Assembly (NCBI GenBank): GCA_963580285.1
Contig: CAUZLF010000704.1
Location: forward strand, 124,001 to 188,000
Length of the DNA: 64,000 bases
Source: Lucinisca nassula
Taxonomy: Eukaryota; Mollusca; Bivalvia; Lucinida; Lucinidae
Reading direction: 5' to 3'
Position numbers and translations under genes: made by a program. The notes below the pieces were generated by a model. The model was not told the origin of the DNA. It did no database searches and was given only the letters and a program-made list of their open reading frames with translations. Shown one piece after another: positions 1 through 11,190 of the stretch. Numbering within the stretch: the first letter of the stretch is position 1; every line of letters begins with the position of its first letter.

Positions 1-110
1 GGGTCCGCTTTGTGTAAATTGGCATTTTAAAATCGAAAATTGGCATTTTTTCTCGAAAATTGGCATCGTGCATTCGAAAACAGGCATTTTGGTTCGAAAA
101 TTGGAATATG
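1..110. repeat. Degenerate ~26-bp tandem repeat
   Basis: Four to five loose copies of a unit built around TCGAAAATTGGCATTTT are visible, with spacing of about 25-27 bp. No coding signal is present. The array is cut by the window edge. Confidence 0.6.
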
Positions 111-345
111 GTTAGGGTAGGGTTAGGGAAGGGGGTTTTTGCTACCCTGCAACTAGTTGCAACTCGGTGCAATCAAGCGTTTAGTCACGTGATATGAATT
201 AGCTAATGAAAAAAGTGCAGTTCAAATTATGTTGTCATTTACGGATAGGTCTTTGATGCCTGTGGATTGTGTTCGGAATTTGTGTTCCTTTAGTAGAAAA
301 TGTATAGGGTTAGGGTTAGGGGTTTGGGTTAGGTGATAGGAATAT
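108..345 (+). repeat. Scattered TTAGGG interstitial telomeric repeats
   Basis: Short runs of GGTTAGGG occur near 112-133 and 302-336, separated by AT-rich sequence. They match the vertebrate/mollusc telomere hexamer but are short and degenerate, so they are interstitial copies and not a chromosome end. Confidence 0.7.
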
Positions 346-1578
346 TTGGTCGTAGTGGTATTCTTTTGGCCCTGTATGAACAAAATTTGGCCATTGAGGA
401 TCATGATGCCTCTAGAGGGAGAAAAATATCCTTTTATTGCCAAAACGGGCGCTTGTTGGCCAAATGCCTTCAAAAAGTACCGTACAGGAGTCCGGTTTTT
501 AGAATTTATATTTTCGATTTTCTCTGCGGTTTTATCAGATCCGGGAGGGACATTGGGGGGTGGGGGAGGTGTTAAGGGGCGGCACTCCTAGCATATGAGA
601 ATTAGAACGCTAATGCCGTGTTTGAGAAATATAGGTCGGAAAATACTGTTTTTGATGTTTGGATGGTTAGATTGCATGCTAATAAAAGTAGGGATAGGAC
701 TTTCTCGGAGTTGAAATCTCAGAAGTCCGGGGACCTTCGCTTTGCTGGAAATGAAATGAGGTGTTAAGCCTGCATTCTTTGACAGCGCTTCATAATCGAG
801 TGTTCCATTTTGATCTGGGCCATATAGGACATTAGAGGTCGAATTCAATGTTTTTGTCGATTTTTTTCTCCTTGGGAGGGTTTGTGAAAAACGGCATGAC
901 AATCTTAGAGTTTGCGTAAACGATCTTGTTTAAACCGATCCCGGGCTTCAACGAACCCTCTAGTTCTGGATATATGATCTTGGTTGATAAAATTTGGCCC
1001 TTCTAAGACAATTGTGATATCCATAACCTTCCTATAACACTCCTCCTCTTTCCTAGAAGGATGTGAATTGTACCTTTAAAGAGGGTTTGGTTAAAGTAGT
1101 GCAAGACTTTGAAAGGATGTCCTATTCTGTTGCTCTGAGTGTTTTTGTAGGTTTACAAGATTGGTGATTCTTTAGTTTTAGGGTCAAAGGAACAACTTCT
1201 AAATATAGTGATGGGCGCCACGTGGAACTGGGAACCAGTCCAGGAACTTTTTAGAAGTACAAGAGAGTAGGTGAAAAAAATTCCGAGAAAAGTATAGGTA
1301 CACATGGGTTAGGATAAGGGCGGGGTTTTGTATCTATTTATAACCCCTCCGCAAAGCGAAGCCAGGAACCAGTAGCAAGGATACTTAGTTGCATTATCGA
1401 TAGATTCTGTCTGGTTCCCGGTTGGAATAAACAAGATATCGGTTACGCGAGTTTCTATACATATACGATCTGAAGTTAATTTCTCGGTACTGGTTTACTT
1501 TTTTCCAAAACATGAACATATCAAATTGAACTCTTTAAATATTTTTTATTTTGATATATAATTACATGGAAAACAACA

Positions 1579-1621
<43 letters not shown>
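1579..1621. repeat. (GT)n microsatellite
   Basis: About 21 uninterrupted GT dinucleotides, followed by a GGGTTTAACGTCGCTTTC segment that resembles tails of mollusc repeats. It lies at a point where duplicated copy B lacks the sequence, so it probably arrived with a small insertion. Confidence 0.9.
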
Positions 1622-1624
<3 letters not shown>

Positions 1625-1885
1625 TCGGGTTTAACGTCGCTTTCATCATATCACGACGGTATCAATATATCCATAAGAATAATATTTATAAAAATCTCAA
1701 AAATCGGCTGTTGAAAATATGAGTTTGACAGTTGCAGGAGTTGTTAAGCATATAGGTGGGTACTTAACCCAGTGGTAGAACTTTACCCCACCCGCCTCTG
1801 AGTCCTATTAAAATTAGCCATATCCACCCATGGCTATATCGTACAGAAATTGAAGAAACGTCTTAATTTTTCATGTATCTTGTTG

Positions 1886-1955
1886 TTAAGGCGTAACTAT
1901 ACCTAATTTAGTGACACAGAGGCCTTTCTGATATTTAATCTTCATCAGTGTATCT
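1886..1955 (+). mobile_element. R-C short repeat, copy 1
   Basis: About 70 bp starting TTAAGGCGTAACTATAC and ending AATCTTCATCAGTGT. It is missing from the equivalent point of duplicate copy B near 6740 and is found again at 54507-54573. Presence/absence between duplicates indicates insertion of a small dispersed repeat. No terminal inverted repeats are obvious. Confidence 0.6.
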
Positions 1956-2014
1956 CTGTATAATGATATGTATATCGAAATAGTCGGGTATTCCTGCAGG
2001 ACCTCGGTGGAACA

Positions 2015-2095
2015 AGGGTTAGGGTTAGGTTTGGTTAGGGTTAGGGTTAGGGTTAGGTTTAGGGTCAGGGTAGGGTTAGGGTTAGGGTATAGGGG
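2015..2095 (+). repeat. Interstitial TTAGGG array
   Basis: Roughly ten TTAGGG-type units with small variants (GTTTAGGG, GGTCAGGG) in the + orientation. The array directly follows the end of duplicated copy A. Confidence 0.85.
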
Positions 2096-2289
2096 GATAT
2101 TGAGGTACGATGATTGGCGGATGTGTACATTATTGAGTAATTATTTGGCTGAGGGTTGGCGATAGGGTTGACCCTTTCCTTAAACTATTATTATAATATT
2201 TGCCTACGCTAGGGTCTGTTATTAGGTTGCCGGAACTTCTTTAAACCGGCAACGCTTTTACAAAAACTGGCAACGGTTTTACATGATTA

Positions 2290-3740
2290 ATCGCCCTTTT
2301 TTTTATTTTATATTTTCCGCGTCATAGCCTACTTTGAACCTGTGTAGATCCGGCATGCCTGGGCGTACAGAAGATATGTTGACATGTATGTGTAGATGGT
2401 AGTCCGGACTACAAATTCGTGTATAGAGACTTCGACTCACGCACCTGTTACCCTGGCAGAAAGAGATCAACAGTAGAGAAATGACTGTTTCAATGCAGAC
2501 ATGAAAATCTTCTAAGTAATTTTGACAATGTGATGCCATTGTTCAATATTCAATGCGTAATAGGTCGAGAACGCCTCGGTGTACCAAGTAATGTTTACAT
2601 GTATGTGTAGACCAGAGTCCGGACTTCAAGTTCTTTCATACAGAGTACCACTCACGTGCCTCTTTGTCTGGTTGTAAGAGCTCTAATTTAGCATGATCGT
2701 TGTTATCTACTTTACATAGAATTTTCTAAGTTATTTTGTTGATTAATGGTCCTTGTCCAATTTCGATGTTTAATAACTCCGTCATTTTCTATGCGATTTT
2801 AAGTCTGTAAAAAGTATGTTGTAGGCCGGAGTCCAGACTACTTATTTTATAATTCAGACTATGACTCACATGCCCCTTCTTCTAGTTATAAGAGCTCAAA
2901 GTTAGCATGACGGCTATTTTTTACTGAACATGCAAATATTCTAAGTTATTTTGATGACCCTCACCCTGAGGGTTGACCCTAGGGTTGACCCTAAACCTGA
3001 CCTTGACCCTAGGGTTGACCCTAAACCTGATCTTAACCCTTGGGGTTAACCCTAGGGTTGACCCTAAATGACCCTAAAGGGTTAGGGTTAGGGGTAAGGG
3101 TTAGGGTTAGGGGTTAGGGTTAGGGTTTGGGTTAGGGTTAGGGTTTGGGTTAGGGGGGTTAGGTATTAGGTGTTTAGGGGGTACCCCTATACCTCTAACC
3201 CTGGCGGATGTATATTTTGCTTAGGGTTGGTGTGTACTTGGGTAAGGTTGCCTTTTTACCAACCCTGGCGTAGGATATTGTTACTATGTTTAGTACAATT
3301 TACCGAACTTCTTTTTTCAGGGGAGACTATTCAACAAGGGAAATAACAAAGTTTGGAAATAAGTTTGAATTTTCCATGACATAGCCTTCTTTGGAATTGT
3401 GTAGCTCGGCAACGCCTCGACGTACAGACAAAATGTTAACATGAACGTGTAGATCTGAATGGAGACTACATGCTCATGTATACAGACTACGTCTGAGGTA
3501 ACCCTTCTCCAGGTTGTAAGACTTCAAAGTAAGCATAATGGTTGTTACCGACGACATGAAAATTTGCTAAGTTATTTTCCCAATTTACAATACTTTGGAA
3601 CTATGTAGTTCGACAACGCCTCGGCGTACAGACAAAATGTTTACATGTACGTGTAGAACGAAATGGGGACTACAAGCTCATGTATACAGACTACGCCTGA
3701 GATACCCCTTTTCAAGTTTGCAAAGAGTTCAAAGTAAGCA
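2290..3740. repeat. Diverged tandem units of ~200-250 bp
   Basis: At least five related segments (near 2320, 2570, 2800, 3370 and 3590) share a CATGT(A)CGTGTAGA core, a GGACTACA-like stretch and GTTGTAAGAGCTCAAA-like sequence. The telomeric block at 2955-3185 interrupts them. No open frame is shared between units, so this is old tandem repeat DNA. Confidence 0.6.
2955..3185. repeat. Interstitial telomeric block with orientation switch
   Basis: CCCTAA-like units run from about 2957 to 3075 and switch to TTAGGG units from about 3078 to 3175. The order (C-rich then G-rich on the + strand) is the reverse of a head-to-head telomere fusion junction. Many units are degenerate (GTTGACCCTA). Confidence 0.75.
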
Positions 3741-3741
3741 A

Positions 3742-4793
3742 CCAAGCCAGTATCTGATACCATGTATTTAGCCACAGACTTATATCGCCTAATTATTCTT
3801 CAGACTTAGCCTCTGTACCAAGCCAGTATCTGATACCATGTATTTAGTCGCCGATTTATATCACCTTCTAATTCTTCAGACTTAGCCGGTGTACCAAGCC
3901 AGTATCTGATACCATGTATTTAGTTGCAGACTTATATCACCATTATTCTTCAGACTTAGCCGGTGTACCAAGCCAGTATCTGATACCATATATTTAGTCG
4001 CAGACTTATATCGCCTTATTATTCTTCAGACTTAGCTGCTGTACCAAGCTGGTATCTGATACCATGTATTTAGCCGCAGACTTATATCGCCTAATTATTC
4101 TTCAGACTTAGCCTGTGTACCAAGCCGATATCTGATACCATGTATTTAGTCGCAGACTTATATCACCTTTTTATTCTTCAGACTTAGCCGCTGTACCAAG
4201 CCAGTATCTGATACCATGTATTTAGCCACAGACTTATATCGCCTAATTATTCTTCAGACTTAGCCTCTGTTCCAAGCCGGTATCTGATACCATGTATTTA
4301 GTCGCCGATTTATATCACCTAATTCTTCAGACTTAGCCGGTGTACCAAGCCAGTATCTGATACCATGTATTTAGTTACAGACTTATATCACCTTATTATT
4401 CTTCAGACTTAGCCGGTGTACCAAGCTGATATCTGATACCATGTATTGAGTCCCAGACTGATATCACCTTCTTATTCTTCAGACTTAGCCGCTGTACCAA
4501 GCCAGTATCTCATACCATGTATTTAGTCGCAGACTTATACCATCTTATTATTCTTCAGAATTAGCCGCTGTACCAAGCCGGTATCTGATACCATGTATTT
4601 AGTAGCAGACTTATACCACCTTATTATTCTTCAGACTTAGCCGGTGTACCAAGCAGGTATCTGATACCATGTATTTAGTCGCAGACTTATATCACCTTCT
4701 TAATCTTCAGACTTAGCCACTGTACCAAGCCTTTATCTGATACCATGTATTTTGTCGCAGACTTATATCGCCTAATTATTCTTCATACTTAGC
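3742..4793. repeat. 76-bp satellite, about 14 copies
   Basis: The unit contains CCAAGCCAGTATCTGATACC, then ATGTATTTAGTCGCAGACTT and an ATTCTTCAGACTTAGCC end. I counted about 14 units at spacings of 70-79 bp, with point changes and small indels between units. The array runs directly into TTAGGG repeats on its right. Each unit holds an imperfect palindrome, GGTATCTGATACC. There are no spacers of the kind seen in CRISPR. Confidence 0.9.
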
Positions 4794-4905
4794 CAGGGTT
4801 AGGGTTAGGGTTAGGTTAGGGTTAGGGTTAGTGTTAAGGGGTTAGGGTTTAGGGTTAGGGTTAGAGGCTAGGGTTACGGGTTAGGGTTAGGGTTAGGGGT
4901 TTTGA
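4793..4905 (+). repeat. Interstitial TTAGGG array
   Basis: About fifteen TTAGGG-type units with variants (GTGTTAAGGG, TTAGAGGC) lie immediately after the 76-bp satellite and before duplicated copy B. Confidence 0.85.
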
Positions 4906-6830
4906 TCATGTGGTCTTATTGGTATATTTTTGGCCCTGTATGGACAAATTTTGGCCATTTAGGACCAGGTGGCCTCTAAGTGAGAAAAATGGACTTCTAT
5001 GGCCAAAACGGGCGCTTTTTGGCTAAATGCGGCCAAAAAGTACCGTTTTAGAATTTTTATTTTAGATTTTCTCTTTGGGTTAAAAAGATCCGGGAGGGAC
5101 ATTTCGGGGGGGAAGTCGTAAGGGGGCGGCACTCCTAGCATATGAGAATTAGGACGGTAATGCCGTGTTTGAAAAATATAGGTCGGAAAATGCTGTTTCT
5201 CATGTTTGGATGGTTAGATTGCACGCTAATAAAAGTAGGGATAGGACCTTCTCGGGGTTGAAATTTCAGAAGTCTGTGTCCTTCCCCTGGCATGAAATAT
5301 AGTGAGGGGGTTAAGCCTGCATTCTTTGACAGCTCATCATAATAGAGTAGTCCATTTTGATCTTGGCCATATAGGGCATGTTGGAGGTCAAATTCGATGT
5401 TTTTTGTCGATTTTTTTGACTTTGGAAGGGTTTGTGAAAAACGGCATGACAATCTTAGAGATTGCGTAAACGATCTACTTTAAACCGATCCCGGGCTTCC
5501 TAGAGTGTATAATAAGTGAACCCTCTAGTTATGGTCATATGGTCTTGGCTGATTTTTATTGGCCCTTCTATGACAATTGATATATCCATAACCTTCCTAT
5601 CACACTCCTCCTCTTGCCTAGAAGGATGTGAATGGTACCTTTAAAGAGGGTTTGGTTAAAATAGTGCAATACTTGGAAAGGATGTCCTATTCTGTTGCTC
5701 TGAGTGTTTTTGTAGGTTTACAAGATTGGTGATTCTTGAGTTTTAGGATCAAAGGAATAACTTCTAAAAATAGTGATGGGTGCCACGCAGAACCGGGAAC
5801 CAGTCCAGGAATTTTATAGAAGTACAAGAGGGTAGGGGAAAAAGTTTCGCGAAAAGTATAGGTACACTTGGGTTAGGATAAGGGCGGGGTTTGTATCTAT
5901 CTATAACCCCTCCGCCAAGCGAAGCCGGGAACCAGTAGCTAGGATACTTAGTTGCATTATGCAAAGAGTCTGTCTGGTTCCCGGGTTGAATAAACAAGAT
6001 ATTGGTTGCGGGAGTTTCTATACATATAAGATCTAAAGTGAATATCTCGGTACTGGTTTACTATTTTCCAAAACTTGTATATATCAAATTGAAGCTCTTT
6101 TAATACTCATTATTTTATTACATAAATTCATGGTAAAAAACAAACGGGTAAGGGAGTATTTGTCTAGAAAAGAATGTCGAAATAGCCCGGTCAAGCCATT
6201 TCAAAGCGATATATCCAAGCATTTCTTCTAAATCTAGGGACATATATAAGCTAGTGCTGTACTCTGGATACCAGAGCGTATATTTATTTAAGAAAAACTG
6301 GATTATCTCTCCAACTGGGCACACATTGGGGCCTCAAAAGTGGAAAATACGCTAACCTTAATAATTGCTTCATTTTCAAAAAATCATAGAAAATCGTACA
6401 TGCAAAGGAGGATTATTCTGGAGTATGCTGCAAGTAGACATTGGTCTGAAGTTTTTAAAGCCCAAAGGAATGAAGAAAATATTGACCCCCTGCTGAGATA
6501 TAGAGATAACAGTGATATAAATATATCCATAATAATAATATAAAAAAAATCTAAAAAATCAGCTGTTGAAGATATGAGGTTGAAAGTTGCAGTAGTTGTT
6601 AAGCATATAGCTGGGTACTTAACCCGGTGGTAGAACTTCACCCCACCCACCTCTGAGTCCTATTAAAATTTTGCCATATCCACCCATGGTTATATCGTAC
6701 AGAAATCCAAGAAACGTGTTGATTTTTATGTATCTTGTAGGTCTATTTCTGTATAATGATATGTATATCGAAATAGTTGGGTATTCCTGCAGGACCTCGG
6801 TGAGACAAAGGTTTTGCAAGGGTACCAAAA
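4905..6830 (+). repeat. Duplicated block, copy B
   Basis: Second copy of the block at 345-2010. It lacks the (GT)n and R-C insertions of copy A but has about 400 bp (near 6120-6500) that copy A lacks. That part resembles 15005-15330 and 18895-19210 in the 3.9-kb units, so the duplicated block and the larger units are mosaic relatives. No gene is supported. Confidence 0.65.
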
Positions 6831-7410
6831 AAGCCTTTTTTGCCTAAATAAGACTAAATATGCAATGCAGCGAACAGATATTTTGAGGTATTAAGGTACG
6901 ATCCCAGGCCGTTCAAACCCTCTAAATTTATCCTAGAACCCCGGCCTAGTTTTCGAGGCTATAGCCCTTTTATTTTCCTATGGTGGCCTTTTTTGGCCAA
7001 AGCAGTCAAGACCTTCAAGAATTATTCCGAGGTCTTAAATCTCAAAGTCGATTTAACTGATCTATATGGAGTTGTAGGTCAGGATCTTGACTTTAAGAAT
7101 ATGTACTTTGTTTAAGGAACTATGCTCTATGTGTGAAGTTACAAGCAATTATTCTTGGGTACCCCTATTCGAAGACAAAAATAGCAAGAGAAGACCCCAT
7201 CGCTGTTTAACCAAAAATATCTTAGTTGCTGGGAAAGATAAAAATACACAGTTTGCAGCTTGTAAGAGTCCGATAAAAGGGCTTTCGAACGATGCCTAAG
7301 ATTTTAAATCATCTGTCAAATTGCCTGAGCTATTGAAGTTCAAAGTTGGACAAAGAAATTGGACATGAGCAAAATGCCAGAAAAGGCCAACCATTAACCC
7401 CGTACATGTT
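6830..7410 (+). repeat. Third, partial copy of the 3.9-kb unit right arm
   Basis: Landmarks such as CCCAGGCCGTTCAAACCCTC and TTTTCGAGGCTATAG recur in the same order near 15570-15640 and 19450-19510. The stretch ends near a GGACAAAGAAATTGGACATGA segment that is also shared. No open frame is conserved among the three copies. Confidence 0.6.
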
Positions 7411-7411
7411 T

Positions 7412-7700
7412 TTTTTGCCAATATTTCATTACTGATTGTTTAGAATTATGTAAATATATATATCAAGTTAAAGCCCTTTCCGTAAGCTTTAATTTGATAT
7501 ACACATGTCTCGATAAAAAACAAACGAGTAAAAAAATATCATCAAAAATCATGTGATAGGGTGTCTTTTTTTTTCTTTTTATGTCAATATTTCTTTACTG
7601 ATTGTTTTAAAGTATGTCAATATCGATATCAAATTAAAGCCCTTTTCATAAGCTTTAATTTGATATATATATGTCTCGATAAAATATTATCCAGTAACGA
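7412..7700. repeat. Two-copy tandem repeat, ~165-bp period
   Basis: Two diverged copies (from about 7420 and 7585) share CTGATTGTTTtgAAtTATGT, an AAGCTTTAATTTGATATA stretch and a TGTCTCGATAAAA end. AT-rich and non-coding. Confidence 0.65.
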
Positions 7701-7881
7701 GATATCAGCAAAAGTATGTTTGGCTGACAGGTGTGAAAAAGGGTGGTATATAAGGAAGTGTTATTGGTAAATGTATCAGTCTGCAGGTTGTCGCCGACGA
7801 GTAAAGACGTGAATAATCGGATTAAATTCATTGTCAGGCCAGTATACTTACATTTTTATATCCTCCGCTTCACCAGTAGTT

Positions 7882-10800
7882 ATGCCGCGGAAGGTGAACC
7901 TTCCGACCCCAACCGCGAGCGAAGAGGAGGAAGAGGCTATGGAGGTGTTACACGAGGAGTATTACGGCGATTCGAGTGATGGTTCCGTATACAGTCCCCG
8001 AAAGTCGGAGGAAGAGGAGTCCTCTTCTCAGGAAGAGAAGTCGTCTTCCTCAGAAGAAATCCCAGATCAAGTAAGGGGGCGAAAGAGGAAAAGGACGGCT
8101 TCTTCTTCTCATAGAAGGAGAAGTCGTTCTTTAAGTAGGTCGCCATCCCTTTATTTTAGAAGAAAAGAAAGTACATGTAGGCCTTCCTCTGATGTTGCAG
8201 AAAGCCCTGCACCATCAGAGGACAGTGCAAAATATGTACCCTCCTCTGATGTTGCAGAAAACCCAGCCATCAGAGGACAGTGCAATACCTGTACTGTTAC
8301 AGAAGAGTCGTGTCACTCCGGCATTCAAACTGCACAGGTGTGTGTTTGGCTGCCGTAAGAAATACTCCCGGATAGAACGGCATTATAGGGGCAAACGACA
8401 CGGCATTGACCCCAAGCAAGCCTTGGTTCTGGCGAAGGCCGACTTGTCTGCTAAAAGCAAAGCTGGGCGTCTGAGACGCATATGTCCTGTTGAGGGATGC
8501 TCAAGTATAACTTGTAGGCTCCCTCAGCACCTCAGAAATAGGGCTATTCACCAGCTAGAAGAGGACGAGATTAGGGAATATCTTAAACGGGCGGTACCAT
8601 TCGATCCCTTGAAAGTAAAGGTATTGCATAAGCCCAACAAGGATGCGGTTTCCTCTCCCAGGACCTCTCAAGAGAGCATAAAACCGCCGGTCACGGAGAG
8701 GGAACCGCAGTCTGTTGTGGTAAGCAGTCGGTCGGTAGAACAACTCGTGACAGAGGCACCAAAGCCGCGGAACGCACGAGTTCCATCAGAGACGGCAGGT
8801 GCGGATAAGAAGAGACTTTATCAAATAGGTAAGGATTTTTCTAGCTGGTTACGCTTAGATATAGGGGGTGGTTTTGCTGAAGCGTTTGCAATACAAACCA
8901 CCAATCAAGTGCAATGCTTTTGTGACATGATCGGCTCCGGAAGCGTAGCCAGCTTCAACTTAAGAAATATTGAAACATTTATTGCAAAACTTGCAACAAT
9001 TCATAAGCCCTCAACGGTATTGTTCTACATACGGGCCCTTCTCAAATATTCTGAGTTCCTTTTGCATAAGGACTACATTCGCAGCACCAGCCAGTCTCGT
9101 GTAAAAGCTTTACTGTCAAATATGCGCAGATCATTTGAGAAAAAAAAGAAACAACAATATGTAACTAGTGCAGTACAAGCTGACTCGGAGCGTCTTCCCG
9201 CCGCAGCGCGAAACGCGTACTTTTCTAGCACGTATATCCAAGATATTCAAGAAAGGCTAAGAAGTGCTCAGGAGCCAGACCCTGTACACTTCTTAGCATT
9301 TCGGGACTATCTTCTGACGTGTATAACATTCTATAATGGTCATAGACCAAAGGTGTTACGGCTCTTAACCATTAGCCAGATTAAACTAGCCACCGTACAA
9401 GAAGTTGAAGGGGAGGGGGCTGAAAACACTACGTACGTGACTATGGCCGTCGCGGAGCACAAAACAAGCACTTCGCATGAGGCGGCGATAATCAGTCTTC
9501 CTCTCAAACACTACCAGGAACTTATTAAGTTTGTAAAGTTGTCCCTAGTTATGTTTCCGAGACTTGACCATACACCAGCGTTCACCACTATGAGTGGTGA
9601 AAATATTGGCGCCTCCAGTGAGGTTAACCAAATGGTTAAAAGATCATATAAACATAGTGGGGTACAGGAGATGTTCCCCCAGAGATTTTCCATCACATCG
9701 ACTAGAAAAATGCTGACCAGTTCAGCCCGAGACAAGGACCCGTCGAGTGCATCGCTTGTGGCAGCTCAGCTGTGCCACAGCGTTGATGCTGCCGACAGGT
9801 TTTACCGGTTGCAGGCCCGGCGGCATCTGAGCTCGCAAGCGGTGCACCACATGTCCCGAGCGGTTGACGAAAGTCGCGAGCGAGAAAGTCAAAAAAAAAT
9901 TTACGCACGCGACTACCTGCAGACCCCAGGTGAGAGGGATGCTATTATAAATGCATTATTGAATAGCATCCTAGACAATGTTGTCTTTGGTGAAGCGGAG
10001 GTTCCTGCCTCCGCCCGTCCTGCCTCTGGGGCTTCAGAAAATGTGGAAAAGTTATTTGACAAGATGATAACGGACATGGTGGATGCCTCCGAGGCAGAAC
10101 GGGCTGAGACAGAAAGACAAGATAGGGCAGAAACAGAGTCAAATGACGATCCACTGGAAGAGAGATTCCGACGCTGGGTTCATGAGCAGAATGATCATGA
10201 ACCCCGCGTCAGATTTTCTGCTATGCCCAGGACTGCTGGGATGGTGTATAGCGCCCTCGGCGAGGCTTTGCAGACACTGGACTGGGAAGGGATCTTGACC
10301 GAGGCCCAGAATTGGATTTATCAGTCCACTCTCACCCTAATGGCTCACACCACTTCGCATTTTAGGGTCACGGAGGCTTTAGAGCAGGAACTCCAGTTTA
10401 AGTTTGGCATCCAAATTATTCAATCAGTCATGTCTGAAGGCCATGTTCCACAGAGAGGCGATAGAGACCTGGGTTTTCTAGTCACTATTTTGGCGATAGC
10501 TAGAATTGGTGTACTCTTTGGGTCGTCTGTTGAGCTGACAGAGTCGCCCTGTCAGTTCAGCAGACGACCCCCGTCCATTAGTCCCACCGCAGAGGCTCCT
10601 GTGTCGGAGGTTCCTGTGTCGAGTAGACCGTCCTCTCCCGTGTCAGAGGTTTCCACGGACGCCATTCAAGAGATCAGAGCCTTACCGAGATCCAGCCTTT
10701 TGCCAGTCACACCTGAGGCGTCTCCTGCCTCTGGTGCGACTGGGAAAAGGACGCCATCTCAGTCACTGAAAGGTAAAAGGGCTAGATTCACCCATGACAT

Positions 10801-11011
10801 CGAGCACTATCTAAGACACATTTTTCACGATGACATTGAGATGTCTATTCAAACAGGCAAAAAATTAACTCTGGATGTTATAAGACCGCACATGGAGGCT
10901 GTCCGGAGGGAGTACCCTCACCTGACTGAACTTCAGGTGAGGGACAAACTCTGGACTATAGCCTCTCAGGAACGAAAGGCCCGCGGTCATTCATCCTGTA
11001 AAAAGACTTAA
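7882..11011 (+). pseudogene. Crypton-like tyrosine recombinase protein, one frameshift
   Basis: Read as one gene of about 1,040 codons. The first part (from the ATG at 7882 to about 8265) encodes an acidic, serine-rich then SR-rich disordered segment. The frame then moves to the long frame that stays open to the stop at 11011. Counting from the first in-frame ATG of the second part (8192), I see two unusual zinc-finger motifs, C50-x3-C54-x9-H64-x5-H70 and C98-x4-C103-x9-H113-x6-H120; a helical core-binding-like region (about 205-310); and a recombinase-like region with R385 (GHRPKVL), K424 (EHKT), R505 (TSTRK), H529 (CHS) and candidate nucleophile Y538 (DRFYRL). The histidine normally three residues before the second arginine is Thr. 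The C-terminus (about 870-935) looks SANT-like. The break lies where two direct repeats differ by 2 bp. Known: Cryptons carry lone tyrosine recombinases. Inferred: transposon or domesticated derivative; activity unknown. Confidence 0.7.
8165..8290 (+). repeat. Internal direct repeat carrying the frameshift
   Basis: Two tandem copies of about 60 bp each contain CCTCCTCTGATGTTGCAGAAA followed by CATCAGAGGACAGTGCAA. The second copy is 2 bp shorter between these two blocks (near 8258-8268). That is what moves the reading frame between the two parts of the recombinase gene. Confidence 0.75.
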
Positions 11012-11091
11012 AAAGACAAAAATAGAATGTGCTAGTGTGCCATGTACATAGGTAGAGGCAGTGTTGTTCCCTCGCTCACCCGTCAATGCTC

Positions 11092-11175
11092 TCTCAATAT
11101 GTTCTAGAAAGGGTTATCCTTTGGATGCAAGGCCAATTAGGCCTCATCAGTGACCCTCTAATATTTTCAAACTTG
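11092..11175 (+). mobile_element. R-B repeat fragment with internal deletion
   Basis: Contains AATATGTTCTAGAAAGGGTT and, after a deletion, CCAATTAGGCCTCATCAGTG plus ATATTTTCAAA. Full R-B units at 43160 and 55320 have about 80 bp more between these parts. It begins about 80 bp after the recombinase stop codon. Confidence 0.75.
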
Positions 11176-11190
11176 TAATGTTCCTTTAAG

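Larger units (their letters stand above)
345..2010 (+). repeat. Duplicated block, copy A
   Basis: This non-coding block is repeated at 4905-6830. Landmarks shared by both copies include a GGCGGCACTCCTAGCATATG segment, a run ending near 1480 and a TTAACCCAGTGGTAGAACTT segment near 1760. Copy A differs by a (GT)n-bearing insertion and the short R-C insertion. Both copies are bordered by TTAGGG repeats. I see no gene; the 60-105 codon frames inside are not conserved between copies. Confidence 0.7.

Noticed and set aside
2955..3185. Head-to-head telomere fusion point
   Set aside because: The order is C-rich then G-rich on the + strand, opposite to a fusion junction, and the units are degenerate.
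3742..4793. CRISPR-like array
   Set aside because: The units are contiguous tandem copies without unique spacers, in eukaryotic satellite context.
7831..7881. Upstream ATG at 7831 for the recombinase gene
   Set aside because: The 17 extra residues are unlike the acidic region that follows; the ATG at 7882 begins the compositionally coherent part.
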